A stretch of 64,000 bases of DNA from an uncultured Eubacteriales bacterium (GTDB taxonomy: Bacteria > Bacillota > Clostridia > Oscillospirales > Oscillospiraceae): the NCBI GenBank assembly GCA_900545585.1, contig UQZR01000003.1, forward strand, positions 83,093-147,092, given 5' to 3'. The notes below the pieces were generated by a model. The model was not told the origin of the DNA. It searched no databases and saw nothing but the letters and a program-made list of their open reading frames with translations. Of this stretch, positions 8,478 to 17,085 are shown piece by piece. The position numbers were made by a program, and so were the translations under genes. Every line of letters starts with the position of its first letter. Position 1 is the first letter of the stretch.

Positions 8478-10841
8478 TCAGCCAAGCATCTCGCTGAGGT
8501 AGGCCGCCACGTCGTCCTTCAGGGTGATGGCGCCCAGATTCTGGGCGTTCCACTCCGTCAGCTTGTCCCGCAGCTGGGATGCGCCCGCCAGGAAGGCGGC
8601 GCTGTTGTCGTTATACTGCATCACCAGCCGGAAGCTGGCGTCCCAGGTGTCGGGGTCGGAGGGGGTGTAGTCCACGTATTTGTCCAGCATGGCGAAGCCC
8701 TGCTCCGTGCGGCCCAGGCGGAAATCCGCCTCCGCCAGATACTTGGGCACGGAGTTGGAGTTCAGCTTCTCCAGATCCGCCATATAGCGCTCCAGCGTCT
8801 CCTGCATACCGGCAGGCAGATCGCTCTCCGCCGAGGCGCTGTATACGTAGGACAGCTTGTGATCCGCCCATTCGTAGGGGTCCAGATCCGCGGCCTCCTG
8901 AGCCGCATCGTAGCTGCCCTGCTGGACGAGGCTGGCGGCCCAGAGGTTCATGCACAGCAGCACCGCGAACACGGCCAGGCCCAGGCCCTCCGCCCGCGCC
9001 ATCCAGCGGCGGGCGCTCTCCTTAGCGAAGGTCAGGGGCAGCAGATCGCCGCAGCACAGGTTGACGGCGGCCAGCGCGCCAAAGCCGAAGGGCAGGAAGT
9101 ATCCGCTGGAGAAGATCACCTCCACGGCGGCGTGGATCATCAGGAACAGCAGCAGGGCACCCAGTGCGGCGGACATGGCAAAAGCCTGCTGCTCCCGCTC
9201 CTTCCGCCACAGGCGGAAAACGGCGATGGCGCTGGCCGCCAGCGTGCCCACCCACAGGAGCAGGCCAATGATGCCGGTGTCCACCATGCTCTGGACATAG
9301 TGGTTGTGGACGTACTTGGTCTCGTAGTGATAGCTCTGGACGTTGTAGATGCCGTTTTCAAAGGCGCCCATACCCAGCCCCACAACGGGGCTGCGGGAAA
9401 ACAGCTTCATGGCGTCCTGGATATACACGGTGCGCTGCACCACGTTGCCCTCGGAACGCAGGGTCTGGATACGGCCCGCGATGGCCTCCGGCAGCAGCGT
9501 GTAGTTCAGCCTCAGCTGGCCGGACGCCGCGCCGTCGTAGCGGATGGCATCGATATGCACCGAGGCGTCGGCAGTGACGATGAAGGTGACGGAGCGGTTA
9601 TCCGCCGGTGCGTTGAAGGACGCGCCGTCCGCCGCGCCGGAATAGGCCGTCTGCTTTCGGTTCATGACGGCGTCCTCCCAGGTTTGGGTCTGGACCTGCA
9701 CGTTCACGGGGCCGTCGGCTTCCACGTGCAGGGTGTAGGTGCCCTCGCTCAGGTACGCGCCGCGGGTGATGCTGTCGCCGGCGGCCATGTCGATGGGGCC
9801 GGTCCAGTTCACCGCCAGTACCACGACGGCGGCCACCAGAGCCAGCGCCGCCAGCAGCACGATGTTCACGGTCTTCATCCGCCGGGCCATGCGCTGGGCC
9901 AGCGGACGGCCCGCGAAGATGTCCAGTGCGCACAGGGCCGCCGCTGCGGCGATCACGGCCAGCAGGGGCAGGATCTGTACCTTCTCCCCCGCCGCAGCGT
10001 AGGCAGGCAGTACGGCCAGCGAGGCCGCAGCCGCCAGCACCAGCGTCTCCACCATCAGGAGGAAGGACACAGCGCGGCGCTGGCCCCGCTCCATCAGCAG
10101 GTACAGCAGGAACGCCGCCGCGATGGCCGCCATGGCGCCGCGGCTCACCGCCAGCAGAAACGCCGTGCTGTTCAGCAGCAGGCAGGAAAGGTGCAGGCAG
10201 CGCTCCTTCCGGTCCTCCGCACCGGCGGCCAGACCCAGCGACAGCAGGATGGCCGCGCCGGCGGCGCCGGCGAACACGTTGGGGTTTTCAAAAATGGTCT
10301 TGAGACGCTGCTCCTGCAGCAGGGTGTTCAGCTGCATGGACGCGCCGAACTGGGCGGTAAAGGACACCATCAGTTTGTAGAGAAGCTGGGTGGACACGGT
10401 GTCGATGCTGACCAGGGACACCAGCGCTCCCGCCGTTTCCAGCACCGTGGCGGCGCAGCGTCCCGTGCGGCCCGGCCGCTCCGGCTCCAGCGCCGTCAGC
10501 AGCAGGGCCAGACACGCCGCCCCCGCCACCTTCAGAAATTCGTACAGGGCGAACTTCCCGGAGGGGGCGTACAGCGTGGAGATGCCGTCCATGCAGATAT
10601 AGAGTCCCAACAGCAGCGCGGGCCAGCTCATGCGGCGGCCCAGCTGCGCCGTTTTCACCACGACGCACACCACCGCCGCAGCCAGCAGCAGCAGGGTGAT
10701 GCCCTTGTTGGCTCCATGCTTCATCAGGCAGGTGATGAGAAAGTAAAAAACAGCCAGCACCGGCACCAGCCACGGACGCCGCAGCTCCTGATGCAGTGAG
10801 GCCGCAGATATCTGGTCTTTACGACCTGTTTTCTTTGCCAT
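8478..10841 (-). CDS. O-antigen ligase/polymerase-like membrane protein with TPR-like tail
   Basis: A 787-residue polytopic membrane protein. The first ~380 residues and the segment after residue 560 hold about a dozen hydrophobic helices. Between them is an extracytoplasmic beta-rich domain (GTYTLHVEADGPVNVQVQTQTWEDAVMNRK). Then comes the Wzy_C/O-ligase signature GLGMGAFENGIYNVQSYHYETKYVHNHYVQSMVDTGIIGLL. The C-terminal ~150 residues (DLDPYEWADHKLSYVYSA, FRLGRTEQGFAMLDKYVDY) look TPR-like. It is first in the operon with the glycosyltransferase and sugar transferase and probably polymerises or ligates the glycan outside the membrane. The start is ATG at 10841 behind AAGGAGAACG. Confidence 0.85.
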   Translation of the reverse strand: MAKKTGRKDQISAASLHQELRRPWLVPVLAVFYFLITCLMKHGANKGITLLLLAAAVVCVVVKTAQLGRRMSWPALLLGLYICMDGISTLYAPSGKFALYEFLKVAGAACLALLLTALEPERPGRTGRCAATVLETAGALVSLVSIDTVSTQLLYKLMVSFTAQFGASMQLNTLLQEQRLKTIFENPNVFAGAAGAAILLSLGLAAGAEDRKERCLHLSCLLLNSTAFLLAVSRGAMAAIAAAFLLYLLMERGQRRAVSFLLMVETLVLAAAASLAVLPAYAAAGEKVQILPLLAVIAAAAALCALDIFAGRPLAQRMARRMKTVNIVLLAALALVAAVVVLAVNWTGPIDMAAGDSITRGAYLSEGTYTLHVEADGPVNVQVQTQTWEDAVMNRKQTAYSGAADGASFNAPADNRSVTFIVTADASVHIDAIRYDGAASGQLRLNYTLLPEAIAGRIQTLRSEGNVVQRTVYIQDAMKLFSRSPVVGLGMGAFENGIYNVQSYHYETKYVHNHYVQSMVDTGIIGLLLWVGTLAASAIAVFRLWRKEREQQAFAMSAALGALLLFLMIHAAVEVIFSSGYFLPFGFGALAAVNLCCGDLLPLTFAKESARRWMARAEGLGLAVFAVLLCMNLWAASLVQQGSYDAAQEAADLDPYEWADHKLSYVYSASAESDLPAGMQETLERYMADLEKLNSNSVPKYLAEADFRLGRTEQGFAMLDKYVDYTPSDPDTWDASFRLVMQYNDNSAAFLAGASQLRDKLTEWNAQNLGAITLKDDVAAYLSEMLG

Positions 10842-10875
10842 AACGTTCTCCTTGTCTAAGAGATAGTCTCCGTCC

Positions 10876-10904
10876 AGTATATCTTTTTCGCCGTTCTCTG
10901 TCAA
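10876..10904 (-). promoter_or_regulatory. strong sigma-A promoter of the exopolysaccharide operon
   Basis: TTGACA and TATACT with a 17-base spacer on the minus strand, 35 bases upstream of the ligase-like gene. It is close to consensus and is the only good promoter seen for the three genes. Confidence 0.8.
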
Positions 10905-10965
10905 TGCGCAGGGGAAATATTCCGCCGCTGCGGCGCATAGTCTTACGTCATAGGAGGTGAGGCGG

Positions 10966-11442
10966 ATGCGCGGTGTGCGCCATCTTCTGGCTTTGGGCAC
11001 CGCCGCCGTGTGCGGGGTGCTGCTGTATTGCCTGCGCCTGCGGTTCCCCAACCCGCTGACGGAGGCGCTGGGCCCCGCCAACGCCAGTCCCTGGGAGACG
11101 GGGAAGCTGGTGTTCTGGGCCATGCTGCCTGCGGCGGCGGTGCTGCGGCGGCTGGAGGGCAGCGGCGGCGCGGGGCTGTGCGCCGCCATCCTGCTGGGTG
11201 CGGGGCTGGGGCTGGCCCTTGCCGCCGCAGGGGCGGCCCCTGCCGCGGCGGCGCTGCTGGCGGCGGCCATGGCGCTGGGCGTCCACGCGCTGGCGCTGGG
11301 ACGGCTGGGCGGCGACGCCCTGCCGTGGTACGGCGCGGTGATCCTGCTGGCGGTGGCGTATCTCCTGTTCAGCATCCTGCCGCCCACGGGACGGCTGTTC
11401 GCGGAGCAGGCCGGTGTGCCCGCCGCCTCTATCCCCTTTTGA
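10966..11442 (+). CDS. DUF6512-like membrane protein
   Basis: A 158-residue integral membrane protein with about five hydrophobic segments. The NASPWETGKLVFWAMLPAAAVLRRLEG stretch resembles the SxWExxKLxFxP motif of the small DUF6512 family in Clostridia. No catalytic residues are evident and the function is unknown. I prefer ATG at 10966 over GTG at 10957 because AGGAGG at 10952-10957 is correctly spaced only for the ATG. It is divergent from the exopolysaccharide operon and convergent with the transglutaminase gene. Confidence 0.65.
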   Translation: MRGVRHLLALGTAAVCGVLLYCLRLRFPNPLTEALGPANASPWETGKLVFWAMLPAAAVLRRLEGSGGAGLCAAILLGAGLGLALAAAGAAPAAAALLAAAMALGVHALALGRLGGDALPWYGAVILLAVAYLLFSILPPTGRLFAEQAGVPAASIPF

Positions 11443-11460
11443 CGGCAATGCGGGCAAAAA

Positions 11461-11495
11461 AGGTCCCCTGCACTTCCGTGCAGGGGACCTTTTTG
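11461..11495. terminator. bidirectional terminator
   Basis: A 13-bp GC-rich stem (AGGTCCCCTGCAC) with a TTCC loop is flanked by A and T runs, between convergent genes. Confidence 0.88.
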
Positions 11496-11508
11496 TGGGG
11501 ATGCGGTA

Positions 11509-14500
11509 TCAGGGCATAGTGGCGCGGAGACCGTCGGTGTTGTAGGTACGGCTGAGGGTCTTGCCGTCGGCGGCCACGCCGCGGACGGTATAGGCGTAGG
11601 TGGTGCCGGACTTGCCGCTGGTGTCCTTATAGGTGGTGCCGCTGACGGAGGACGCCAGCAGCGTCCAGCCGGACGCGCCGTCCACCTTGCGGTAGACGTT
11701 GTAGGTCTTGGCGTCGGCCGCACTCTCCCACGTCAGCTGGATGCCGCCGGTAACGCGCCTGGCGCTGGTCAGCTTTACGTAGTCCGGCGTGGTGGAGGCC
11801 GCCGTCACCTTGGCGGTGACGCCGGTGGAGGACATGGGCCCCAGCGTCTTGCCGTCGGCGGCCACGCCACGCACCTTATAGCCGTATTTCACGCCCTTCT
11901 TCACCGTGGTGTCCTTGTAGCTGGTACCCTTGACGGAGGAAGCCACCTGCGTCCAGCTGCTGCCGGCGTCCGCCGTGCGGTAGACGTTGTAGGTCACGGC
12001 GTTGGCCGCCGTGTCCCAACTCACGGTGATGCCGGCGGAGTCGGCCTTGGCCGAGCGCATCGCAGGGGCAGCGGGAGTGGGCACGGTGCCGTAGGTGATG
12101 GTCACCACGGAGCTGTATGCCGAGGCGGTGCCGTTCGCCTTCAGGGCGCGGACCTTGTAGTAGTAGGTGGTGCCGTTGGCGAGGTAGGAGGTATTGGTAT
12201 AGCCGGTGGCGGACTGGGTGGACATCAGGCTGTATGTGCCGTCCTTGCTGCGGGCGCGGTAGACCTCATATTTGGCGGCGTCCGTAACCTTGTCCCACTT
12301 CAGGGCGGGGCGGCCCTGACTGTCCTTGCGGCCGGTGACCAGCGGTGCGCCGAAGGGGGCCTTGTATGTCACGGAGACAGGGGTGCTGTACGGGCCGTAG
12401 CTGCCATCGGAGCCCAGAGCGCGGACCTTGTAATAGTAGGTGGTGCCGTTGGCGAGGTAGGAGGTATTGGTGTAGCTGGTGCCGGTGACGGTAGAATACT
12501 TGACGTAATCACCGTTCAGGCTGCGGGCACGGTACACCTCGTACTTGGCCGCGCCGGTGACGGCGTTCCATTTCAGGGTCGGACGGCCCTGCGCGTCATT
12601 GCCGCCGGTGACAGATGGAGCCGTCAGCTTCAGGCGGCAGGTGACGGATACCACAGCGCTGTACGGACCGGCGTTACCATTGGCGTCCAGCGCGCGGACC
12701 TTGTAGTAGTACGTGGCGCCGCTGGTGAGGTAGGAGCTGTTGGTATAGGCGGTGCCGGTGGTAGTGCTGTATTTGGTGTAGGTGCCGTCCTTGCTGCGGG
12801 CGCGGTACACCTCGTACTTGGCCGCACCGGTGACGGCATTCCACTTCAGGGTCGGACGGCCCTGACTGTCATTGCCGCCGGTGACGGTGGGGGCGGGCAG
12901 AGTCTGCTTATAGGTCACGGACACGATGCTGCTCCACGCGCCTGCCGTGCCGTCGGATTTCAGGGCGCGCACCTTGTAGTAGTAGGTATTGCCGTTTTCG
13001 ATGTAGCTGGTGTTGGTGTAACTGGTGCCGGTGACGGTAGAATACTTGATGTAGTCGCCGTTCTTGCTGCGGGCGCGGTAGACTTCGTACTTGGCCGCAC
13101 CGGTGACGGCATTCCATTTCAGCGTGGGACGGCCCTGCGCGTCGTTGCCGCCGGTGACGGCGGGGGCGGACAGGGTCTGCTTGTAGGTGACGGCTACGAT
13201 GCTGCTCCACGCGCCTGCCGTGCCGTTGGCATCCAGAGCGCGCACCTTGTAGTAGTAGGTATTGCCGCTTTCGATATAGCTGGTGTTGGTGTAGGACGTG
13301 CCGGTGACGGTAGAATACTTGATGTAATCGCCGTCCTTGCTGCGGGCGCGGTACACCTCGTATTTGGCCGCGCCGGAAACGGCGTTCCATTTCAGGGTCG
13401 GACGGCCCTGACTGTCATTGCCGCCGGTGACGGTGGGGGCGGGCAGAGTCTGCTTATAGGTCACGGACACGATGCTGCTCCACGCGCCCGCCGTGCCGTT
13501 GGCATCCAGAGCGCGCACCTTGTAGTAATAGGTGTTGCCGTTGGTGAGGTCGGAGGTATTGGTATAGCCGGTGGCGGACTGGGTGGACATCAGGCTGTAT
13601 GTGCCGTCCTTGCTGCGGGCGCGGTAGACCTCATACTTGGCCGCGCCGGTGACGGCGTTCCATTTCAGGGTAGGACGGCCCTGCGCATCGTTGCCGCCGG
13701 TAACGGTGGGAGCGCTGCTCGCCTTGTAATCCGCGGCGGAGGTCCTGGATTGGTACTGGGTCCAGTAGGGGGTGTTCAGCTCGTCCGTCTCCGCCCGATG
13801 ATCCCTGCTGAAGCTGGTGAGACCCTTCAGGAAGTACTCATATTTCTCGGGCTTAAGGCCCGCGTCCCAGGTGGCGTCCAGACAGTAGTACTTTTCGTCC
13901 TCCATGCGGACGATGTTCCAGGCGTGATCCTCCGTCTGGGTGCCGTTGTAGGCCTTGCCGGTGATGATACGGCAGTCGACGCCCGCGTCATTGGCCAGAC
14001 GGTAGAACAGGTTGGCATAGCCCTGGCACACAGCCTTCTTCTGGACGGCCGCGGCGTAGGCGGTGTACTGCAGCAGGTAGGTGGGGTCGTTCATGTGGCT
14101 GTAATCGTATTTGACGTTGGCGGTGATCCAGTTGTAGATGGCCTGCACCTTCTGGTAGGTGGTCTTGCCGCTGAGGGACAGCTGGGGCAGGATGGTGTTC
14201 CGGATATAGTTGGTCAGCGCGGCCTCCTGCGCGGCGGTGGTGAACCAGATGGTGTCGAAGTACTCCGTGTAAGGGGTATATGTGAAGGTATACTGATAGC
14301 CCGAGGCGAGCGGCATCTTTTTCATTGCGCAGGACTTGCCCGTATGCTGCCAGCGCAGATAGTCGCCGGTGGTACCGCTGCCCTCCACGTGGTCCAGGGC
14401 AAGATCCCACAGATCGGCAGCCAACGTGAGCATATCGTCTCGGGCGCTGCGCAGAGTAACGCTCATCACCTCGCTGCGGGACACCATCTGCTTGCGCAGA

Positions 14501-14757
14501 TCGGCGGCAGCCTCCGCTTCTTTGGTGTAGACGGTGCCTGCCTTCTTCGGCTGGGTGATCTGCGCCGTCTGGACGGACAGGGTGCTCTGCCGCCGCGGAA
14601 TGCCGATCTTGCCGGCATAGGCGGGGTTGACATACGACCCGATATAGGTAGTCTGCGCCGGCGCGGTGTCCGCCGCCAGCGCCTGGGCCGGCAGCAGCGT
14701 CAGCGACAGGACCAGCGCCAGCAGCAGCGCGGTCACGCTCTTTGTCACACGTTTCAT
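11509..14757 (-). CDS. secreted transglutaminase-domain protein with Fn3-like repeats
   Basis: A 1082-residue exported protein. Residues 1-28 are a signal peptide (Lys/Arg start, LLLALVLSLTLLPAQALA). Residues ~180-320 are a transglutaminase-like domain with the triad in AVCQGYANLF (Cys), EDHAWNIV (His) and YCLDATWD (Asp). Then follow six near-identical 91-residue Fn3-like repeats, each starting with a VTGGND(A/S)QGRPTLKWN-type motif and containing YEVYRARS and TYYYKVRAL, and finally two diverged Fn3 domains. There is no LPxTG or SLH anchor, so it is either released or held non-covalently. It probably processes or crosslinks cell-surface or host protein. The start is ATG at 14757 with AAGGAGGAGA. 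No good -35 was seen upstream. Confidence 0.9.
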   Translation of the reverse strand: MKRVTKSVTALLLALVLSLTLLPAQALAADTAPAQTTYIGSYVNPAYAGKIGIPRRQSTLSVQTAQITQPKKAGTVYTKEAEAAADLRKQMVSRSEVMSVTLRSARDDMLTLAADLWDLALDHVEGSGTTGDYLRWQHTGKSCAMKKMPLASGYQYTFTYTPYTEYFDTIWFTTAAQEAALTNYIRNTILPQLSLSGKTTYQKVQAIYNWITANVKYDYSHMNDPTYLLQYTAYAAAVQKKAVCQGYANLFYRLANDAGVDCRIITGKAYNGTQTEDHAWNIVRMEDEKYYCLDATWDAGLKPEKYEYFLKGLTSFSRDHRAETDELNTPYWTQYQSRTSAADYKASSAPTVTGGNDAQGRPTLKWNAVTGAAKYEVYRARSKDGTYSLMSTQSATGYTNTSDLTNGNTYYYKVRALDANGTAGAWSSIVSVTYKQTLPAPTVTGGNDSQGRPTLKWNAVSGAAKYEVYRARSKDGDYIKYSTVTGTSYTNTSYIESGNTYYYKVRALDANGTAGAWSSIVAVTYKQTLSAPAVTGGNDAQGRPTLKWNAVTGAAKYEVYRARSKNGDYIKYSTVTGTSYTNTSYIENGNTYYYKVRALKSDGTAGAWSSIVSVTYKQTLPAPTVTGGNDSQGRPTLKWNAVTGAAKYEVYRARSKDGTYTKYSTTTGTAYTNSSYLTSGATYYYKVRALDANGNAGPYSAVVSVTCRLKLTAPSVTGGNDAQGRPTLKWNAVTGAAKYEVYRARSLNGDYVKYSTVTGTSYTNTSYLANGTTYYYKVRALGSDGSYGPYSTPVSVTYKAPFGAPLVTGRKDSQGRPALKWDKVTDAAKYEVYRARSKDGTYSLMSTQSATGYTNTSYLANGTTYYYKVRALKANGTASAYSSVVTITYGTVPTPAAPAMRSAKADSAGITVSWDTAANAVTYNVYRTADAGSSWTQVASSVKGTSYKDTTVKKGVKYGYKVRGVAADGKTLGPMSSTGVTAKVTAASTTPDYVKLTSARRVTGGIQLTWESAADAKTYNVYRKVDGASGWTLLASSVSGTTYKDTSGKSGTTYAYTVRGVAADGKTLSRTYNTDGLRATMP
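12090..13712 (-). repeat. six tandem 273-bp repeats encoding Fn3-like domains
   Basis: The unit length is 273 bp, measured from identical blocks at about 12891 and 13437 that are exactly two units apart. The units are highly similar at the DNA level, including synonymous positions. This indicates recent duplication or gene conversion and makes copy number likely to vary between strains. Confidence 0.85.
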
Positions 14758-14890
14758 GTGTCTCCTCCTTTGCTCGTTCGCCTGTTTTACGGAGTCTCCC
14801 TCCATAGGAACCTATACTGAAAGTGTACCATGCGCGGGCGGAAAAGTACACCGCATTTTCGACATTTCTTCCGTATTGGGATGAAAAAAA

Positions 14891-14918
14891 CGGACGCGGG
14901 ACAGACCTCCCGCGTCCG
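14891..14918 (-). terminator. rho-independent terminator of queH
   Basis: On the minus strand an 11-bp stem (CGGACGCGGGA) with a 6-base loop is followed by seven T residues, just after the queH stop. Confidence 0.85.
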
Positions 14919-14924
14919 ATATGC

Positions 14925-15491
14925 TCACAGATGCTTCTCCGGCTCCTGCATGTCCCGGGCGATGGCCTTGGCGTAACGCTCCTCCTCGCTGAACACGCAG
15001 CCGCAGTATTTCTGCATGTAAAAGCCCAGCTCACGGGCCTGCCGCTGGCCCTCCCGAAAGCCCGGCCGGAAATCCCGATAGAGGAAGGCCACGCCGTACT
15101 CCGCCGCCAGCTGCTCCGCCGTCTGCCGCAGCAGCTCGTGGTCCTGATAGGGGCTGACGAACAGGGTGCTGGTGAAGCTCTCGAATCCGTGATCCGCGGC
15201 GTACCGCGCCGTCTGCTCCAGCCGCAGGCGGTAGCACTTGCCGCAGCGGTGATCCAGATCCTCCGCCATCAGGCGGCAGAACTCCCGCAGGCCGTAATCC
15301 TCCTGCACGATGAGCTCCATGCCGATGGCGGGAGCGTAGGTCATCAGTGTGTCGCGGCGGGCCTTGTACTCCTGATAGGGGTGGATGTTGGGGTTGAACC
15401 AGTAGGACACCGGCTCGATGCCCTCCGACCGCAGCTGCCGGATGCAGGACACGGAGCAGGGAGCGCAGCAGGTGTGCATCAGTGTTTTCAT
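14925..15491 (-). CDS. queH: epoxyqueuosine reductase QueH
   Basis: A 188-residue QueH (former DUF208) protein, which reduces epoxyqueuosine to queuosine in tRNA using an iron-sulfur cluster, the last step of queuosine synthesis. The family cysteines are visible: THTCCAPC-type N-terminus (MHTCCAPCSVSC), RCGKCYRLRLEQTA in the middle, and QKYCGCVFSEEERYAKA near the end. The YWFNPNIHPYQEYKARRDT block is also diagnostic. The length is normal. Its ATG overlaps the TGA of the upstream iron-sulfur protein by four bases (ATGA), so the genes are co-translated. Other queuosine genes are not in the window. Confidence 0.92.
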   Translation of the reverse strand: MKTLMHTCCAPCSVSCIRQLRSEGIEPVSYWFNPNIHPYQEYKARRDTLMTYAPAIGMELIVQEDYGLREFCRLMAEDLDHRCGKCYRLRLEQTARYAADHGFESFTSTLFVSPYQDHELLRQTAEQLAAEYGVAFLYRDFRPGFREGQRQARELGFYMQKYCGCVFSEEERYAKAIARDMQEPEKHL

Positions 15492-16654
15492 GACTTCTTC
15501 TCCTTGCCGCCGCGGTGCAGCAGCTCCCGCAGACGCTGTCCCACGCCCTCCCGATGCTGCACCGCCGAGAGATAGCGGGCGCGCACCTGCTGGAAGGGCA
15601 GCTGCTCCAGCGCGTCAAAGAACTTGCTGCGCTCCTCCGTCAGCGTGGGCGGCTGGCGCAGGGCCGCGTCGCAGGCCGCCGCCTCCTCCAGCGTCCGCGC
15701 CTGCCGGTGCAGGGGCAGGACATCGAATATCTGGGCGCCCTTGGCGGTGTTGATCAGCAGCAGGGACACGCCCTTCCGCTTCTCCTCCACCGGCAGGTCG
15801 CCGCCGGCGAAATTGGCCAGCGTCAGGTCGCCGGTGCGATCCGTACCGGCGTAGGGACAGTGGTAGCAGGCAGGCCGCAGGAACAGGCCGCGGGTCAGGC
15901 CGCGGCCCAGCTCCGACTTGGGAGCCGGTGCATCGTAGCGGCCGCCGCCCTCGAACAGGACGCGGAAGCGCCGCTCCTGATCGCCGCTGAGCTTGCCGCA
16001 GAACTCCACCGCCACGGGGCGGTGCTGCTTGACGTAGGCCATGGAGCTCACCAGCCTGGCCCACACCCCGGGGCTGCACACGCCGCTGCACGCCACATCG
16101 CAGGTCACAAGACGCTCCGGATGCTCCCCCAGATAGCGGTACAGGCCGTCCACCTGACATGGTGTGCCGGAAAACAGCACCTGGCGGCCCTGATCCAGAT
16201 AGAGCCGCACCTGCTGGTACGTCTCGCCGATGTCGCTCTGCACCGGCTTGGCGCCCCGCAGGCGAGGCAGCTCGTGGGCGTTTTTCACCGCCGTGTGGGC
16301 CACACGGAGCCGGTCGTCCAGCGCCGCGCCGAACACCACGCCGCCGCCCTCCAGCACGTACTCCGCCAGAGCAGAGAACACGCCGCCGGCGGTGGACGCC
16401 TGCCGCGCCGCGTCATCGCGGTTCCACACGGCGAACACCGCCGGTTCCGTGCGGGGCTCCCGCTGCTTCAGCACAGGGCAGATGTGGGTGCAGTGGCCGC
16501 ACAGCACGCAGCCGTCCTCCACCTGGGGGTACAGGAACCCCTCCCTGTCCGGCACCATGCGGATGGCCCCCTTGGGACATCCGTTGCTGCACGCGCCGCA
16601 CCCTGTGCAGCGATCCCGCGCCGCCAGCTGGGGCTTATTCACAGTCTCTGTCAC
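15488..16654 (-). CDS. F420H2-dehydrogenase beta-subunit-like iron-sulfur protein
   Basis: A 388-residue protein. The N-terminus has two 4Fe-4S motifs (CTGCGACSNGCPKGA at ~15-28 and CVLCGHCTHICPV at ~50-62). Then come the FrhB N- and C-terminal domains, with FSGTPCQVDGLYRYLG and CDVACSGVCSPGVW. Such proteins transfer electrons to or from flavin or sugar substrates and often sit in polysaccharide loci (for example next to pyruvyl transferases). The true substrate is unknown. The start is GTG at 16654 with GGGAGG upstream. It forms an operon with queH; a redox link between the two is possible but unproven. Confidence 0.85.
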   Translation of the reverse strand: MTETVNKPQLAARDRCTGCGACSNGCPKGAIRMVPDREGFLYPQVEDGCVLCGHCTHICPVLKQREPRTEPAVFAVWNRDDAARQASTAGGVFSALAEYVLEGGGVVFGAALDDRLRVAHTAVKNAHELPRLRGAKPVQSDIGETYQQVRLYLDQGRQVLFSGTPCQVDGLYRYLGEHPERLVTCDVACSGVCSPGVWARLVSSMAYVKQHRPVAVEFCGKLSGDQERRFRVLFEGGGRYDAPAPKSELGRGLTRGLFLRPACYHCPYAGTDRTGDLTLANFAGGDLPVEEKRKGVSLLLINTAKGAQIFDVLPLHRQARTLEEAAACDAALRQPPTLTEERSKFFDALEQLPFQQVRARYLSAVQHREGVGQRLRELLHRGGKEKKS

Positions 16655-16689
16655 GGCGATACGCCTCCCGATCTGTTTCTATTGGGAGT

Positions 16690-16718
16690 ATTGTATCACG
16701 ACGCGGCGAAAAGCACAA
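16690..16718 (-). promoter_or_regulatory. sigma-A promoter of the iron-sulfur protein-queH operon
   Basis: TTGTGC and TACAAT with a 17-base spacer on the minus strand, 36 bases before the GTG start. Confidence 0.65.
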
Positions 16719-16818
16719 CCCCGCCGCGCCACTGTCCGTTTTTCGGGACACTTCCTCCTGTATGATGGCCACACTGGAACAAGGAAACGATATATTCCGA
16801 TCGCAGGAGGTACACGCC

Positions 16819-17043
16819 ATGCACAAGTTTTTCGATTATCTGGAGCCGGATCTCCCCGTCAACGTTATCCGCGACCTGCTGGGTTACATCCGCCGGTTCG
16901 CCGCCCTGTTCAGCGGCGGCGTCCCCGTAGAGGGCGCTATGGACGGCGTGGGCTTCTGCGCCACGGAGCAGGACTCCGGCGCCGTCCGCGTCCACTGGGT
17001 GCAGGTGGGCCGCCAGCGCATCCCGCTGGACGCCACCGTGTAA
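16819..17043 (+). CDS. small hypothetical protein
   Basis: A 74-residue protein with no recognised family. The start is ATG at 16819, 8 bases after CAGGAGG, and a strong terminator follows, so it is likely a real gene. The sequence is mixed amphipathic (FFDYLEPDLPVNVIRDLLGYIRRFAALFSG), ending in a basic beta-like tail (VRVHWVQVGRQRIPLDATV). It has no membrane helix and is isolated from its neighbours. Confidence 0.6.
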   Translation: MHKFFDYLEPDLPVNVIRDLLGYIRRFAALFSGGVPVEGAMDGVGFCATEQDSGAVRVHWVQVGRQRIPLDATV

Positions 17044-17052
17044 AAATACAGG

Positions 17053-17085
17053 AAGTCCCGCATCTTGCGATGCGGGACTTTTTTA
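17053..17085. terminator. bidirectional terminator
   Basis: A 12-bp stem (AAGTCCCGCATC) with a TTGC loop and a T6 run, between the small gene and the convergent WYL regulator. Confidence 0.85.

Noticed and set aside
12090..13712. Regular repeats considered as a CRISPR array
   Set aside because: Units are 273 bp, in frame and protein-coding; there are no short repeats with unique spacers.
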